Source: Acidobacteriaceae bacterium
Lineage (GTDB): Bacteria; Acidobacteriota; Terriglobia; Terriglobales; Acidobacteriaceae
DNA length: 35,602 bases
Direction: 5' to 3'
Assembly: GCA_003165075.1 (NCBI GenBank)
Contig: PLSM01000135.1
Coordinates: 1-35,602 of the forward strand
This document shows positions 16,397 through 24,238 of the stretch, piece after piece. The notes under the pieces are model-generated. The model was not told the DNA's origin. It saw only the letters and a program-made list of their open reading frames with translations, and searched no databases. Every line of letters begins with the position of its first letter. Position 1 is the stretch's first letter. A program made the position numbers and the translations under genes.

Positions 16397-17289
16397 AGGG
16401 AGTTATTCTTGCGGGAGGATCGGGAACCCGGCTCTATCCGATGACGCAGGTAGTTTCAAAGCAGCTTCTGCCCGTCTACGACAAGCCGATGATCTACTAT
16501 CCACTGAGTACCCTGATGTTAGCTGGGCTGCGCGACATACTTATCATTTCTACACCGCAGGATACGGGCCGCTTTGCAGAGTTACTGGGTGACGGCAAAC
16601 AATGGGGTCTCAATCTAAGTTATGCCGTCCAGCCTAGCCCCGACGGCTTGGCACAGGCCTTTGTCATTGGTCGCGACTTTATTGGCGCAGATACCAGCGC
16701 CCTGATACTTGGCGATAACATATTCTACGGGCAATCCTTTTCCATTCACTTGCAGCGTGCGGCTGCATTGACGCAGGGAGCAATCGTTTTTGCATATCCC
16801 GTTCAGGATCCTGAGCGCTACGGAGTAGTCGAGTTCGACGCGTCTGGACATGCGGTCAGCATTGAAGAGAAGCCCACTTCTCCCAAGTCGCGCTACGCTG
16901 TTACCGGCCTCTATTTTTACGACAACGAAGTGGTGAATCTCGCGGCATCGCTCAAGCCGTCGCCGCGCGGCGAGCTGGAAATCACCGACCTGAACCGCCT
17001 CTACCTTGAAGCGGGCAAACTGCGCGTGCAGGTGATGAGCCGCGGGATGGCATGGCTTGATACGGGCACGCACGATTCGCTCTTCGAAGCGGGCCTGTTT
17101 ATCCAGACCATCGAACGGCGTCAAGGGTTGAAGATTGCCTGTCCAGAGGAGATTGCCTATCGCCTTGGTTACATTACCGCTGACCAGCTGGAAGAGCTGG
17201 CGCAGCCGGTGCGCAAGAGCGGTTATGGTCAGTATCTCCAGGCCTTGCGCAACGAGCCGAGGTTCACTTCTGAGACGGATGGCCTATGA
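16393..17289 (+). CDS. rfbA: Glucose-1-phosphate thymidylyltransferase
   Basis: A 298-residue cytoplasmic nucleotidyltransferase that makes dTDP-glucose from glucose-1-phosphate and dTTP, the first step of the rhamnose pathway. The N-terminal nucleotide-binding signature [20 protein letters not shown] is followed by [30 protein letters not shown] provides the magnesium-binding Asp, and [16 protein letters not shown] and [12 protein letters not shown] are further family landmarks. The length is that of the short RmlA type. It overlaps both rfbB and rfbC by four bases (ATGA), indicating coupled translation. Confidence 0.96.
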   Translation: MKGVILAGGSGTRLYPMTQVVSKQLLPVYDKPMIYYPLSTLMLAGLRDILIISTPQDTGRFAELLGDGKQWGLNLSYAVQPSPDGLAQAFVIGRDFIGADTSALILGDNIFYGQSFSIHLQRAAALTQGAIVFAYPVQDPERYGVVEFDASGHAVSIEEKPTSPKSRYAVTGLYFYDNEVVNLAASLKPSPRGELEITDLNRLYLEAGKLRVQVMSRGMAWLDTGTHDSLFEAGLFIQTIERRQGLKIACPEEIAYRLGYITADQLEELAQPVRKSGYGQYLQALRNEPRFTSETDGL

Positions 17290-17831
17290 AATCCATTGAG
17301 ACATCGCTGCCTGGCGTAGTGCTGCTCACGCCAAAGATCTATCGCGACGGCCGCGGCGCGTTTTGGGAAACTTGGAGCCAGCTCCAAATGGCCGAGGCGG
17401 CCCTGCCCACAACCTGGGTGCAGGACAACTGCTCCGTCTCCAGGAAAAACGTCGTGCGTGGCATTCATTATCAGGTGCTGCAGCCGCAGGGGAAACTCGT
17501 TCGGGCAACTCAGGGAGCATTGCTCGATGTCGCGGTCGACCTGCGCCGCAGTTCGCCTGCTTTCGGCCGCCACGTGGCCGTCGAGCTCACTGCGGAAGGC
17601 GGGGAGATGCTCTACATTCCGGTAGGCTTCGGGCACGCCTTTCTTGCGCTTACCGACCTTGTCGGTCTGGCCTACAAGCTCACGGACTACTACTTCCCGG
17701 CGGGCGAGCGCACCATCGCCTGGAACGATCCCGATCTGGCCATCCCTTGGCCGATTGCCGCCGAAAGCGCCATCCTCTCCGACAAGGACCGCAAAGGCGA
17801 GGCGCTGCGCGAGGCCGAGGTTTTCGCATGA
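17286..17831 (+). CDS. rfbC: dTDP-4-dehydrorhamnose 3,5-epimerase
   Basis: A 181-residue cupin-fold epimerase and third enzyme of the pathway. H61 in VVRGIHYQ is the expected catalytic base, preceded by the stretch [16 protein letters not shown] and followed by [20 protein letters not shown], which forms the jelly-roll core. E28 in GAFWETW is in the position of the conserved substrate-binding acid. Typical family length. ATGA overlaps on both sides tie it into the operon. Its final frame is read through by a long out-of-phase frame that has no coding character. Confidence 0.95.
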   Translation: MKSIETSLPGVVLLTPKIYRDGRGAFWETWSQLQMAEAALPTTWVQDNCSVSRKNVVRGIHYQVLQPQGKLVRATQGALLDVAVDLRRSSPAFGRHVAVELTAEGGEMLYIPVGFGHAFLALTDLVGLAYKLTDYYFPAGERTIAWNDPDLAIPWPIAAESAILSDKDRKGEALREAEVFA

Positions 17832-18742
17832 GCACGCAGTCGCGCATTCTCATCCTTGGGGCCGCGGGGCAGGTCGGTCGGGAACTGCAGCGCAGCTTCG
17901 CCGATGCCGGTGAAATCATCACCCACGACCGCGATACGGTCGACCTGGCCGTCCCGGATCAAGTGCGCACTCTGGTCCGCGGCGTCGCGCCCCATGTCAT
18001 CCTCAACGCGGCGGCATACACAGCGGTAGACCGCGCTGAATCCGAGCCCGAAGCCGCAATGGCTGTCAACGCGCACCTTCCAGGCCTCCTGGCCGAAGAA
18101 GCGCTTCGCGCCAACGCGCTTCTTGTGCACTACTCCACCGACTATGTTTTCGACGGCTCCAAAGCGACTCCCTGGACGGAAACTGACACGCCCAACCCCA
18201 TGAATACATACGGAGCCAGCAAGCTCGCGGGTGAAGAGGCGATTCGTCAGGTTGGTGGCCGCTATCTCATCTTCCGTACCAGTTGGGTATATGGTTCCTG
18301 CGGCAATAATTTTCTTCTGACCATGCTCCGCCTTGGCCGCGAACGCGACCTCTTCAAGATTGTGGATGATCAAGTCGGCGCGCCCACCACCTCCATCGAA
18401 CTGGCCAATGCCACGCGCGCCATCGTGAGCGGCGCACTGGGCGGACAATTCGGCGACACCGCGCAATGGGCGGGCTTGTACCACATGACTTGCTCCGGAT
18501 CGGTCTCCTGGTGCGGATTCGCTCGCGCCATCTTCGCGCGCGCGCAGACGCTGATGGGCGGGAAGGTGCCAACGGTAAATCCGATTCCGTCCAGCGAATA
18601 TCCTGCCCCTGCCCCGCGCCCGCACAACTCAGTCCTCTCCAATGACAAGCTCCACGCGCGCTTTGGGGTTCGGCTCGCTCCCTGGGAGATGGCGCTCGAT
18701 GAGGTGTTGCGCATATTGTCTGCCGCAATGAAGCAGGCCTAG
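17828..18742 (+). CDS. rfbD: dTDP-4-dehydrorhamnose reductase
   Basis: A 304-residue SDR enzyme that performs the last step, NADPH-dependent reduction to dTDP-L-rhamnose. The coenzyme turn GAAGQVG is at 11-17. Y128 and K132 (TYGASKLAGEEAI) form the YxxxK pair, and STDYVFDG is the family hallmark. I place the start at the ATG overlapping the rfbC stop as ATGA; the frame is open well upstream, but only because it runs antisense-free through rfbC. The gene ends the operon, and copy B of the intergenic repeat begins 30 bases later. Confidence 0.95.
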   Translation: MSTQSRILILGAAGQVGRELQRSFADAGEIITHDRDTVDLAVPDQVRTLVRGVAPHVILNAAAYTAVDRAESEPEAAMAVNAHLPGLLAEEALRANALLVHYSTDYVFDGSKATPWTETDTPNPMNTYGASKLAGEEAIRQVGGRYLIFRTSWVYGSCGNNFLLTMLRLGRERDLFKIVDDQVGAPTTSIELANATRAIVSGALGGQFGDTAQWAGLYHMTCSGSVSWCGFARAIFARAQTLMGGKVPTVNPIPSSEYPAPAPRPHNSVLSNDKLHARFGVRLAPWEMALDEVLRILSAAMKQA

Positions 18743-18772
18743 GCATCTGACCGCTCGATATTGCACTAATCT

Positions 18773-18902
18773 GGGTGCCCCATCCTTGCGGCGCTCCGTC
18801 GGGGTCCCCGCGGACAGGTCTTCGTCCGTGGGTGACTCTTTGCGGAAAGGGTGGGAGACCACAGATGCCCAACTCGGCTGTAAGCAGTCAAGCCGAAAAC
18901 GC
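18773..18902. repeat. Interspersed repeat, copy B (hairpin arms plus 3' module)
   Basis: It starts GGGTGCCCCATCCTTGCGGC and continues with an internal stretch rich in short inverted repeats (18793-18840). The right arm is GCGGAAAGGGTGGG, and then comes the 3' module GAGACCACAGATGCCCAACT, CGGCTGTAAGCAGTCAAGCC, GAAAACGC. The arms pair across a roughly 45-nt interior. The 3' module is nearly identical to copy A, 17 kb away. It lies between the convergent ends of rfbD and the next minus-strand gene. Confidence 0.85.
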
Positions 18903-18972
18903 TTAGCGGGTGATTACTATGCAGTTCACTGCGGAGCTGCGCAAAGTTCTTGGCCCGGCGATTTGCTGACAA

Positions 18973-19002
18973 GCACACCTGGCGGGTGCAAGCCAGGTGT
19001 GC
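18973..19002 (-). terminator. 11-bp hairpin terminator after the first small exported gene
   Basis: GCACACCTGGC (18973-18983) is fully complementary to GCCAGGTGTGC (18992-19002) with an 8-nt loop. On the minus strand it follows the stop codon at 19021 by 18 bases and is followed by TTGTC. A weak T-tract leaves some doubt. Confidence 0.6.
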
Positions 19003-19020
19003 CCGTCTCTATCAACCATC

Positions 19021-19380
19021 TCAACGCCGCTCCGGTTCCCCCATCAGGTGAGACATGGCTCGTTCGTAGCCACGCCTGAAGCCTTCGCGATACGCTTCTC
19101 TCTCCTCGGGCGGAAGGTGCGGGTGCCGGTACTCGTCGCGGTTGTTCACGTCTGGTCGGCGATGATTGCCGGCGTCCTTGCGCGCGCCTTCGATTCCATC
19201 GTGAAAGCCCCTGCGCTGGATTTCGTTCAATTCCTGCGGAGGCGCATCCCAGCCGCCCCGTTCCTGGCCATACCCCGGAGGAGGTGGTCCCTGGGGCGCA
19301 CCCGATGCTTTGGCTGTAACCAGTCCGGCCGCTCCCAGAAAAACTGCCAGTGCCGGAACTGCAAACCGGTTGAGATTCAT
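19021..19380 (-). CDS. Small exported protein, paralogue of the next gene
   Basis: A 119-residue protein with a Sec signal peptide (MNLNRFAVPALAVFLGAAGL, cut near TAKASG). The mature part has a Pro/Gly-rich linker (APQGPPPPGYGQERGG), then a conserved hydrophilic core: WDAPPQELNEIQRRGFHDGI, EGARKD, HRRPDVNNRDEYRHPHLP, and YREGFRRGYERAMSHLMG. The core is shared almost phrase by phrase with 19646-20023. Its two G-F-x-D-G/G-F-R-x-G-Y units look like a repeated helical hairpin. AAGGAG lies about 10 nt before the ATG. Function is unknown; small periplasmic location, many His, Arg and Asp. Confidence 0.8.
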   Translation of the reverse strand: MNLNRFAVPALAVFLGAAGLVTAKASGAPQGPPPPGYGQERGGWDAPPQELNEIQRRGFHDGIEGARKDAGNHRRPDVNNRDEYRHPHLPPEEREAYREGFRRGYERAMSHLMGEPERR

Positions 19381-19586
19381 CGCTTGATATCTCCTTCTTA
19401 CTGCGGTCTATGGTGAAGTGGCATCGTGGTACGGGCACGGCGCTGGGTTGGCCTGTCCACCCGCGAATCAAGACGATTGTAATCAGCTTCCCCAGCTCTC
19501 GTCATTCTCCTCTGTGGGTATCTCGGTGACCCGGGAGACCTTCAGCAATCCATCCGGGCCGCGACATGATTGCACGGTCCAACACG

Positions 19587-19612
19587 AATACCCGGTCGTT
19601 AGACCGGGTATT
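19587..19612. terminator. 11-bp hairpin between the paralogous genes
   Basis: AATACCCGGTC (19587-19597) pairs perfectly with GACCGGGTATT (19602-19612) around GTTA. For the minus-strand gene ending at 19646 it lies 34 bases past the stop; on the plus strand it is followed by TACATC. A true U-tract is lacking on both sides, so it could also be a processing or protein-binding site. Confidence 0.55.
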
Positions 19613-19645
19613 TACATCGGCTGGGTTGTGGTTGGGGAGGATCAC

Positions 19646-20023
19646 CTAATTGTGATCGTGATCGTGATCATGGTCATGATTTTCCAGCAGATGCGAAGTC
19701 GCCCGTTCATATCCCTGGCGGAAGCCATCGCGGCAGTCATCGCGCATATCGCGCGAAACATGGGGATGACGATACTGGTCGTGATCATCGGCATCCGCTC
19801 GGCGGTGGTGGTCGAAGTCCTTCCGGGCAGCGTCGACGCCATCGTGAAACCCCTTGCGCTGGGCATCGCGAAATTCCTGCGGGGGTTTGTCCCAATCGTC
19901 GTGATCCTGCGCAAAACTCGCGACTGACGCTCCCGGCGCTGTGGCATGAGCCTTGACTATCGCGGGGCTCACCAATAGCAACGCGTTGGCGAGAACTGAA
20001 AAAACAATCCATTTGAGCTTCAT
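19646..20023 (-). CDS. Small exported protein with His/Asp tail, paralogue of 19021-19380
   Basis: A 125-residue protein with a Sec signal peptide (MKLKWIVFSVLANALLLVSP, cut near KAHA). The core matches its neighbour: DDWDKPPQEFRDAQRKGFHD, GVDAARKD, HHRRADADDHDQYRHPHVSR, and FRQGYERATSHL. It ends in ENHDHDHDHDHN, an alternating His-Asp run not found in the paralogue, encoded by a GATCAC-type simple repeat (19648-19672). Such tails usually bind Ni, Zn or Cu. The ATG at 20023 follows a strong GGAGG by 7 nt; the frame is open further upstream without coding character. The two genes probably arose by tandem duplication. Function is unknown; a metal-buffering periplasmic role is a guess from the tail. 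Confidence 0.8.
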   Translation of the reverse strand: MKLKWIVFSVLANALLLVSPAIVKAHATAPGASVASFAQDHDDWDKPPQEFRDAQRKGFHDGVDAARKDFDHHRRADADDHDQYRHPHVSRDMRDDCRDGFRQGYERATSHLLENHDHDHDHDHN

Positions 20024-20197
20024 CGTGGGAACCTCCTTTCCAAGGCAATCAGATGTGCCGGCCCTGTCTAATTTTGCCCGTCGTCCCCCACATTGGCGCA
20101 TTCGTCAGATGCCACAAGTCAATTACCCCTGCAGCAATCTATTTCCGCTGAATGAGTTCCGCTTCTGTGCGCGTTGAAAATCGTCTACGATTGCCTC

Positions 20198-21070
20198 ATG
20201 CTCCCGCTCATTGAACTTCGGGATTTGCACATCCACTTTGGAGCAACTCGAGCTGTGGACGGCATCAGTCTCCAGCTCGACGAAGGTGAAGTTCTGGGCT
20301 TGGTGGGTGAGTCCGGATCTGGCAAAAGTGCTACGGCGTTGGCAATTCTGGGCCTGCTGGGGCCAACGGCGCAGGTTTCAGGACAGATTCTTTTCAAAAG
20401 CACCGAGGTGAACGGCAACAGCGAGGCAAGGATTGACCTCCTGCGCCAGCCCGCAGCAGTCCTGCGGCGGCTCCGTGGCAAAGAAATCTCAATGATCTTT
20501 CAGGAGCCCATGACGGCTCTCAACCCGGTCATGCCCATCGGCCGCCAGGTGGCCGAGTGTGTTTCCGCGCACTCTCCCACCTGGACCGGAAAAGAGGCCC
20601 GTCGCAAGGCCATCGCCGCGCTGGAGTCAGTCAGCATTCCCGAGGCCGCACGCCGTTATGGTGACTATCCTCACCAATTCTCGGGGGGACAACTGCAGCG
20701 CATTCTCATCGCCATGGCGCTCATCAACCGGCCGCGCCTCTTGATTGCCGACGAGCCCACGACTGCCCTCGATGTCACCGTGCAGGCCCAGATTCTGGCT
20801 CTTCTCGGCGATCTCCAGCGCCGGCATGGTCTGGCCATGCTATTTATCTCCCATGATTTGGCGGTAGTGGGTCAGGTGGCCAGCCGTGTGGCTGTCATGC
20901 GCGCGGGAAAGGTGGTAGAGACCGGAGCCTGCGTCCGGCTGCTTACCTCGCCCCAGCACCCCTACACCCGCAGACTGCTGGCTGCGGTTCCAAGCCTGCG
21001 CTCTGACCGCACTAAGCCGCTGGCGATGGTTGACAGTTCCAGGGCGGAAACGGACCTATACACCGAATGA
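20198..21070 (+). CDS. Peptide/nickel-type ABC transporter ATPase (OppD/DppD-like), orphan
   Basis: A 290-residue ATP-binding subunit. Walker A is GESGSGKS (37-44), the Q-loop region is EISMIFQEPMTALNPVM, the signature is QFSGGQLQR, Walker B is RLLIADEPTTALD and the switch His is in LFISHDLAVV. The C-terminus has the OppD/DppD-specific phrase SPQHPYTRRLLAAVPSL, but the Cys-rich iron-sulfur extension found in some is missing. The permeases, binding protein and OppF partner are not nearby, so it must work with proteins encoded elsewhere or be a remnant. I prefer ATG 20198; the frame is open to a TTG at 20174, and neither start has a clear Shine-Dalgarno. A small exported protein follows. Confidence 0.88.
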   Translation: MLPLIELRDLHIHFGATRAVDGISLQLDEGEVLGLVGESGSGKSATALAILGLLGPTAQVSGQILFKSTEVNGNSEARIDLLRQPAAVLRRLRGKEISMIFQEPMTALNPVMPIGRQVAECVSAHSPTWTGKEARRKAIAALESVSIPEAARRYGDYPHQFSGGQLQRILIAMALINRPRLLIADEPTTALDVTVQAQILALLGDLQRRHGLAMLFISHDLAVVGQVASRVAVMRAGKVVETGACVRLLTSPQHPYTRRLLAAVPSLRSDRTKPLAMVDSSRAETDLYTE

Positions 21071-21171
21071 AGGCAGACACGGTAACGCAAAGCATTGAAA
21101 CTGCTTCGGATCGACGCACTCTGAGGCATTCACACAAGCGGAAACGGGCAGAGGCAGGGAGAGGGCAACCC

Positions 21172-21720
21172 ATGAAGCACCTGGCACGCATCTGCGCCGC
21201 GACGCTTCTCGTGATTCTGCCCGTGTGTCTCGCCCAAGCCACACATCACAAAAAGAAGCCCGACCCCAAGCCTGAGCCGACGGCCCCGGAGCTATCTGCG
21301 TTCGTCCGCGGGGAACTGCTCTCGCTCAGCCCGGACGACCGGATCAACGACAACCTTGAGGTCACTCTCGATTCAACCTCAACTGTCCTGACGGTGACGC
21401 AGCCCGATGGCCATTGCGATCTGTTCCTGAATGCTCTCGACGCAAACACTGTGGTTTGGGATATCTTCGACGCCACCGACTCTTTTCAGTCCCGCGAAAA
21501 GCTTCTCCGCCTCACCGTCGTCTCGGTCAGCGGCAAGACAGCCAGAACCTGCTACGACCGGCAGAGCCGTGTGGATGCAAGAGCCGCCACAAATCGAGCC
21601 CGATTCCTTTTCTCCCTCACCAAGGCGGATCAGGTGCCCGACTTTCAGGCCAAGATGGCCAAGGCCCTGAAGAAGCTCATTGCCCTCAGTGGCGGCGCCC
21701 CGGAGAAAGACATCTTCTAG
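21172..21720 (+). CDS. Small exported Lys/Pro-rich protein of unknown function
   Basis: A 182-residue protein with a Sec signal peptide (MKHLARICAATLLVILPVCL, cut near AQA) followed by HHKKKPDPKPEPTAPELSAF, a flexible basic/acidic linker. The rest (about 140 residues) alternates strands and helices: LLSLSPDDRINDNLEVTLDS, TVLTVTQPDGHCDLFLNALD, DSFQSREKLLRLTVVSVSGK. It has two Cys (HCDLF and RTCYD) that could form a disulfide. A GAGAGGG sits before the ATG at 21172. The same frame is open upstream to 21067, where it overlaps the ABC gene as ATGA, but that 35-codon part is unlike a leader and I read the inner ATG as the start. Function is unknown. Confidence 0.7.
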   Translation: MKHLARICAATLLVILPVCLAQATHHKKKPDPKPEPTAPELSAFVRGELLSLSPDDRINDNLEVTLDSTSTVLTVTQPDGHCDLFLNALDANTVVWDIFDATDSFQSREKLLRLTVVSVSGKTARTCYDRQSRVDARAATNRARFLFSLTKADQVPDFQAKMAKALKKLIALSGGAPEKDIF

Positions 21721-21722
21721 TG

Positions 21723-21790
21723 CATTCTCGATTCGAGTGCGAACGCACCTTTGGGTGCCCCAGATCCGGATTTTCGGACCTGGGATATCT
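21723..21790. repeat. Interspersed repeat, copy C (5' module plus hairpin)
   Basis: It has the 5' module CATTCTCGATTCGAGTGCGAAC, then GGGTGCCCCAGATCCG, a GATTTT loop and CGGACCTGGGAT. The stem CCCAGATCCG/CGGACCTGGG has one mismatch; copy D has the perfect version. It lies between the convergent ends of the exported protein gene (21720) and rplI (21809). Confidence 0.85.
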
Positions 21791-21808
21791 CAACACTCAG
21801 CCCGAAAG

Positions 21809-22306
21809 CTATTCGGCGACCGCTTCTTCCGCGACGGGCTCGGCAGCCGGTGTTTCTTCTTGCGCTTCGGCCAGTACCTGAACCTTCACGTGCGCGGTCA
21901 CTTCACGGTGTAGCTTGATGGCCACGGTGAAGTCACCCAGGCTCTTGAGGGGCTCCGCCAGTTGAATCTTGCGGCGATCTACCTCAAAGCCCTTGGCTTC
22001 CAGGCCGGCAGCGATGTCGACCGAGGTAACCGAACCGAAAAGCTGGCCGTTCTCGCCGGACTTGCGCGCAAAACTCAGCACCAGCGGTTCGAGCTTCACA
22101 ACCAGTTCCTCCGCCTGTGCCTTCTCGGTGGCGGAGCGCCGTGCGGCGGCAGCCTTCATCTGCTCAATGACAGCCTTGTTGGCCAAAGTGGCCTGCAGCG
22201 CCAGCTTGCGGGGCAGCAAAAAGTTGCGGCCGTAGCCGTCGGCCACCTTGACGACATCGCCGCGGTGGCCCAGGTTAGCTACGTCTTCCTTCAGAATTAC
22301 TTCCAT
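21809..22306 (-). CDS. rplI: 50S ribosomal protein L9
   Basis: A 165-residue large-subunit protein. The N-terminal 23S rRNA-binding domain has the L9 signature: MEVILKEDVANLGHRGDVVK and YGRNFLLPRKLALQAT. The long connecting helix (NKAVIEQMKAAAARRSATEK) leads to the C-terminal domain. The family normally ends at about 148 residues; here an acidic, disordered tail (EAQEETPAAEPVAEEAVAE) is added. GGAG lies 8 nt before the ATG. It is the last gene of the leftward ribosomal block, with rpsR upstream across 194 bases. Confidence 0.97.
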   Translation of the reverse strand: MEVILKEDVANLGHRGDVVKVADGYGRNFLLPRKLALQATLANKAVIEQMKAAAARRSATEKAQAEELVVKLEPLVLSFARKSGENGQLFGSVTSVDIAAGLEAKGFEVDRRKIQLAEPLKSLGDFTVAIKLHREVTAHVKVQVLAEAQEETPAAEPVAEEAVAE

Positions 22307-22500
22307 TTCAAAATCTCCAATGTTACGGGCGGCGCTTCGAGCCGGCCGTCTTGTCTGTTAGACACCAACGCCCAACAGGGGTTGCACCGCCGTGGATTCT
22401 ACATCGGCGTCTCAAAGCCTGTCGCCTGCAAAGCAATCTCCCGGCGGTCAAAACCCGTTACGAAAGGGTCAAAATGCGCCAGGGCAGGCGAAAGTCCCGC

Positions 22501-22854
22501 TTAGTGCCGTGTGGCAAACGGCAGCAAGGCGATATTCCTGGCCTGCTTGATGGCCCGGGTCAATCGGCGCTGATGCGTAGTACACACGCCGGTGATCCGG
22601 CGCGGCACAATCTTGCCGCGTTCGGCCACAAACTGTTGCAGCAGCCTCACGTCGCGGTACGGGATCGAGTCGATCTTCTCGGTGCAGAACTTGCACACCT
22701 TCTTGCGCCGAAAGAACTTGCCCCGGCCACCGGGTCCACCGGAGGGCCGTCCGCCCGAGCGGGGCGAGGGGCCCGAACCCGGGCCTCCAGAGGCCTGGGG
22801 TGCTGCTGCGGGTGCGCCCGTTTCGGGTGCCTTGCCATTGGTCTCTTCAGACAT
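22501..22854 (-). CDS. rpsR: 30S ribosomal protein S18
   Basis: A 117-residue small-subunit protein. The conserved core reads [40 protein letters not shown] and [20 protein letters not shown]. The two cysteines of CKFC plus Cys-Thr-Thr-His form the zinc-binding (C+) version of S18. The first 45 residues are an unusual, disordered Ala/Pro/Gly/Ser-rich extension ([20 protein letters not shown]); S18 is normally about 75-90 residues. AGAGGAA lies about 6 nt before the ATG, so the extended start appears real. It is followed by rplI and preceded by rpsF. Confidence 0.96.
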   Translation of the reverse strand: MSEETNGKAPETGAPAAAPQASGGPGSGPSPRSGGRPSGGPGGRGKFFRRKKVCKFCTEKIDSIPYRDVRLLQQFVAERGKIVPRRITGVCTTHQRRLTRAIKQARNIALLPFATRH

Positions 22855-22975
22855 TGTTTTTCCTCTTTACTCTCTTCGCTTCCGCCGCCCCGTCAGGGAC
22901 GTGCGAACACAGGATCAGGCCGCATCCCGCCGGCCCGGCAATGGGGCGGCGGCGGCGGCAATTTCGTCACAAATT

Positions 22976-23446
22976 TCAGGCGCTGGTCGGAACCGCTTCG
23001 ACGGCCTCAGCCGGTGCAGTAGCCACCGGTGCGGTTGCTGCCGGTGCCGTAACTGCCGGTGCGGTAGCTGCGGGCGATGAAGCCGCGGCGGGGGGCTCTG
23101 CGCTCAGCTTCCTGCGAGTGCCGCGCAGGGCCTTCACCTTGGCCAGCCGCTTCTCTTCCTCGTCGATGCGCACGGTAATGAACTTGATCACCGGCTCGGT
23201 AACCCGCAGCCGGCGTTCCAGCTCTGTCACCACCTTGCCATTGGCCTCGACGGTCAGCAGTACATAGTTGCCGTCGTTGAATTTGCGCACCGTGTAGGCA
23301 AGCTTGCGCCGTCCCATCTTCTCGACGGTCTTCACCACTCCTCCGCCATTCGCCACGGAGGAGCTAAAGCCGGCAATCAGCTTGTCGACATCCTCTTCGA
23401 CCGCGTCGGGTCGAACGATAAACATAACCTCATACAAACGGGGCAT
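22976..23446 (-). CDS. rpsF: 30S ribosomal protein S6
   Basis: A 156-residue S18 partner. The ferredoxin-like core begins PRLYEVMFIVRPDAVEEDVD and contains GRRKLAYTVRKFNDGNYVLL and LERRLRVTEPVIKFITVRID, all conserved S6 phrases. The usual length is 95-135 residues. The extra C-terminus is a low-complexity Ala/Thr/Val/Pro tail encoded by tandem 15-bp repeats (23004-23078). AAGGAAA precedes the ATG. Unlike many bacteria there is no ssb gene between rpsF and rpsR, only 121 noncoding bases. Confidence 0.96.
   Translation of the reverse strand: MPRLYEVMFIVRPDAVEEDVDKLIAGFSSSVANGGGVVKTVEKMGRRKLAYTVRKFNDGNYVLLTVEANGKVVTELERRLRVTEPVIKFITVRIDEEEKRLAKVKALRGTRRKLSAEPPAAASSPAATAPAVTAPAATAPVATAPAEAVEAVPTSA
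23004..23078. repeat. 15-bp tandem repeat within the rpsF 3' end
   Basis: About five units of 15 bp, for example GTTGCTGCCGGTGCC (23034-23048), GTAACTGCCGGTGCG (23049-23063) and GTAGCCACCGGTGCG (23019-23033), with degenerate units at each end. Because the unit is a multiple of three, it codes for a five-residue periodic tail (TAPAV/TAPAA/TAPVA on the minus strand). Copy-number changes would not shift the frame. Confidence 0.85.
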
Positions 23447-23536
23447 CCGATTTCCTTTTCCGCTGGGCGCTCAGAGTTCAGCCCTGATCTCCAGCCATAA
23501 CCGCCGGCAAATACCTTGGCGGCTTGTTCCCTTTCC

Positions 23537-24235
23537 TTACTCCTCCGCCGCACCATTTCGTTCGCGGCGGTTGAACTCGTTCATCGCGGCTGACGGCCCC
23601 AGTTCCAGGATGCGTCGTGTAGCCGTAGCCACCCTGTCCAGCACCTCGTCCAGCACCGTCAAATCCACCTTCCCCATCGGTGAAAGCAGAAAGTCTCTAC
23701 CCGGACGCCTGCTGCCAATGGCCGCGATGGCCTCCGGCGGCAGATCCGGTCCCACACCGATACGCAAGCGCAGCCACTCCTGGCTGCCCAGGGCCGAGGT
23801 CACGCTGCGGGCTCCGTTGTGGCCCGCCGGCGAACCGCGCTCCCTGATCTTGAAGGTCCCCAGCTTCAGATCCAGCTCGTCATAGAGGACGAGCAGATCC
23901 CTGGCCGGGTCCGCCTCAAACTCCCTCACCAGAGCGGCTACAGCCAGCCCGCTCAGGTTCATAAAAGTCTCCGGCTTTGCCAGGACCACTTCGCGCCCCG
24001 CCAAACGGCAGGTTACTGTGGCGGCCCGGCAGCGCCGGTTGTGCACCACAACGCCCTCTTGCTGGGCGATGCGGTCAATGGCCATGAACCCCGCGTTATG
24101 CGGCGTCCACTGATACTCTTCGCCGGGATTGCCCAGCCCCACCACCAGGAAGGGGCCGCGCCGGCTCCCGGATTCGCGCTCCCCAGCGAGCGACTTTTGC
24201 TCGCTGGAGCGAAGGAACTCACTTGCCTCGGCCAA
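23537..24235 (-). CDS. pth: Peptidyl-tRNA hydrolase
   Basis: A 232-residue enzyme that releases tRNA from prematurely dropped peptidyl-tRNA. The core starts FLVVGLGNPGEEYQWTPHNA, with catalytic H46 and the conserved Asn. ETFMNLSGLAVAALV and LLVLYDELDLKLGTFKIRER, with the catalytic Asp, follow, then GSPAGHNGARSVTSALGSQE. The first 27 residues before this core are unusual for the family. No ATG exists in frame; I use the TTG at 24235, three bases beyond the rplY stop, but no strong Shine-Dalgarno supports it. A 9-bp inverted repeat, CCAGCGAGC/GCTCGCTGG (24183-24207), lies within the first 18 codons and could modulate initiation. Tail ends are Arg/Glu-rich. Confidence 0.93.
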   Translation of the reverse strand: MAEASEFLRSSEQKSLAGERESGSRRGPFLVVGLGNPGEEYQWTPHNAGFMAIDRIAQQEGVVVHNRRCRAATVTCRLAGREVVLAKPETFMNLSGLAVAALVREFEADPARDLLVLYDELDLKLGTFKIRERGSPAGHNGARSVTSALGSQEWLRLRIGVGPDLPPEAIAAIGSRRPGRDFLLSPMGKVDLTVLDEVLDRVATATRRILELGPSAAMNEFNRRERNGAAEE

Positions 24236-24238
24236 GGT

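Noticed and set aside
17363..17827. Long upstream extension of the rfbD frame
   Set aside because: The extension lies within rfbC in another frame and is Arg/Gly-rich without motif. The ATGA overlap with rfbC fixes the start at 17828.
18793..18840. CRISPR-like repeats in copy B of the intergenic repeat
   Set aside because: The short inverted repeats are not evenly spaced and occur only once; no cas gene is in the window.
21067..21171. N-terminal extension of the exported protein that overlaps the ABC ATPase as ATGA
   Set aside because: The 35 residues are basic and hydrophilic and would bury the signal peptide; the inner ATG at 21172 has GAGAGGG upstream and starts a typical leader. The overlap may still help coupling.
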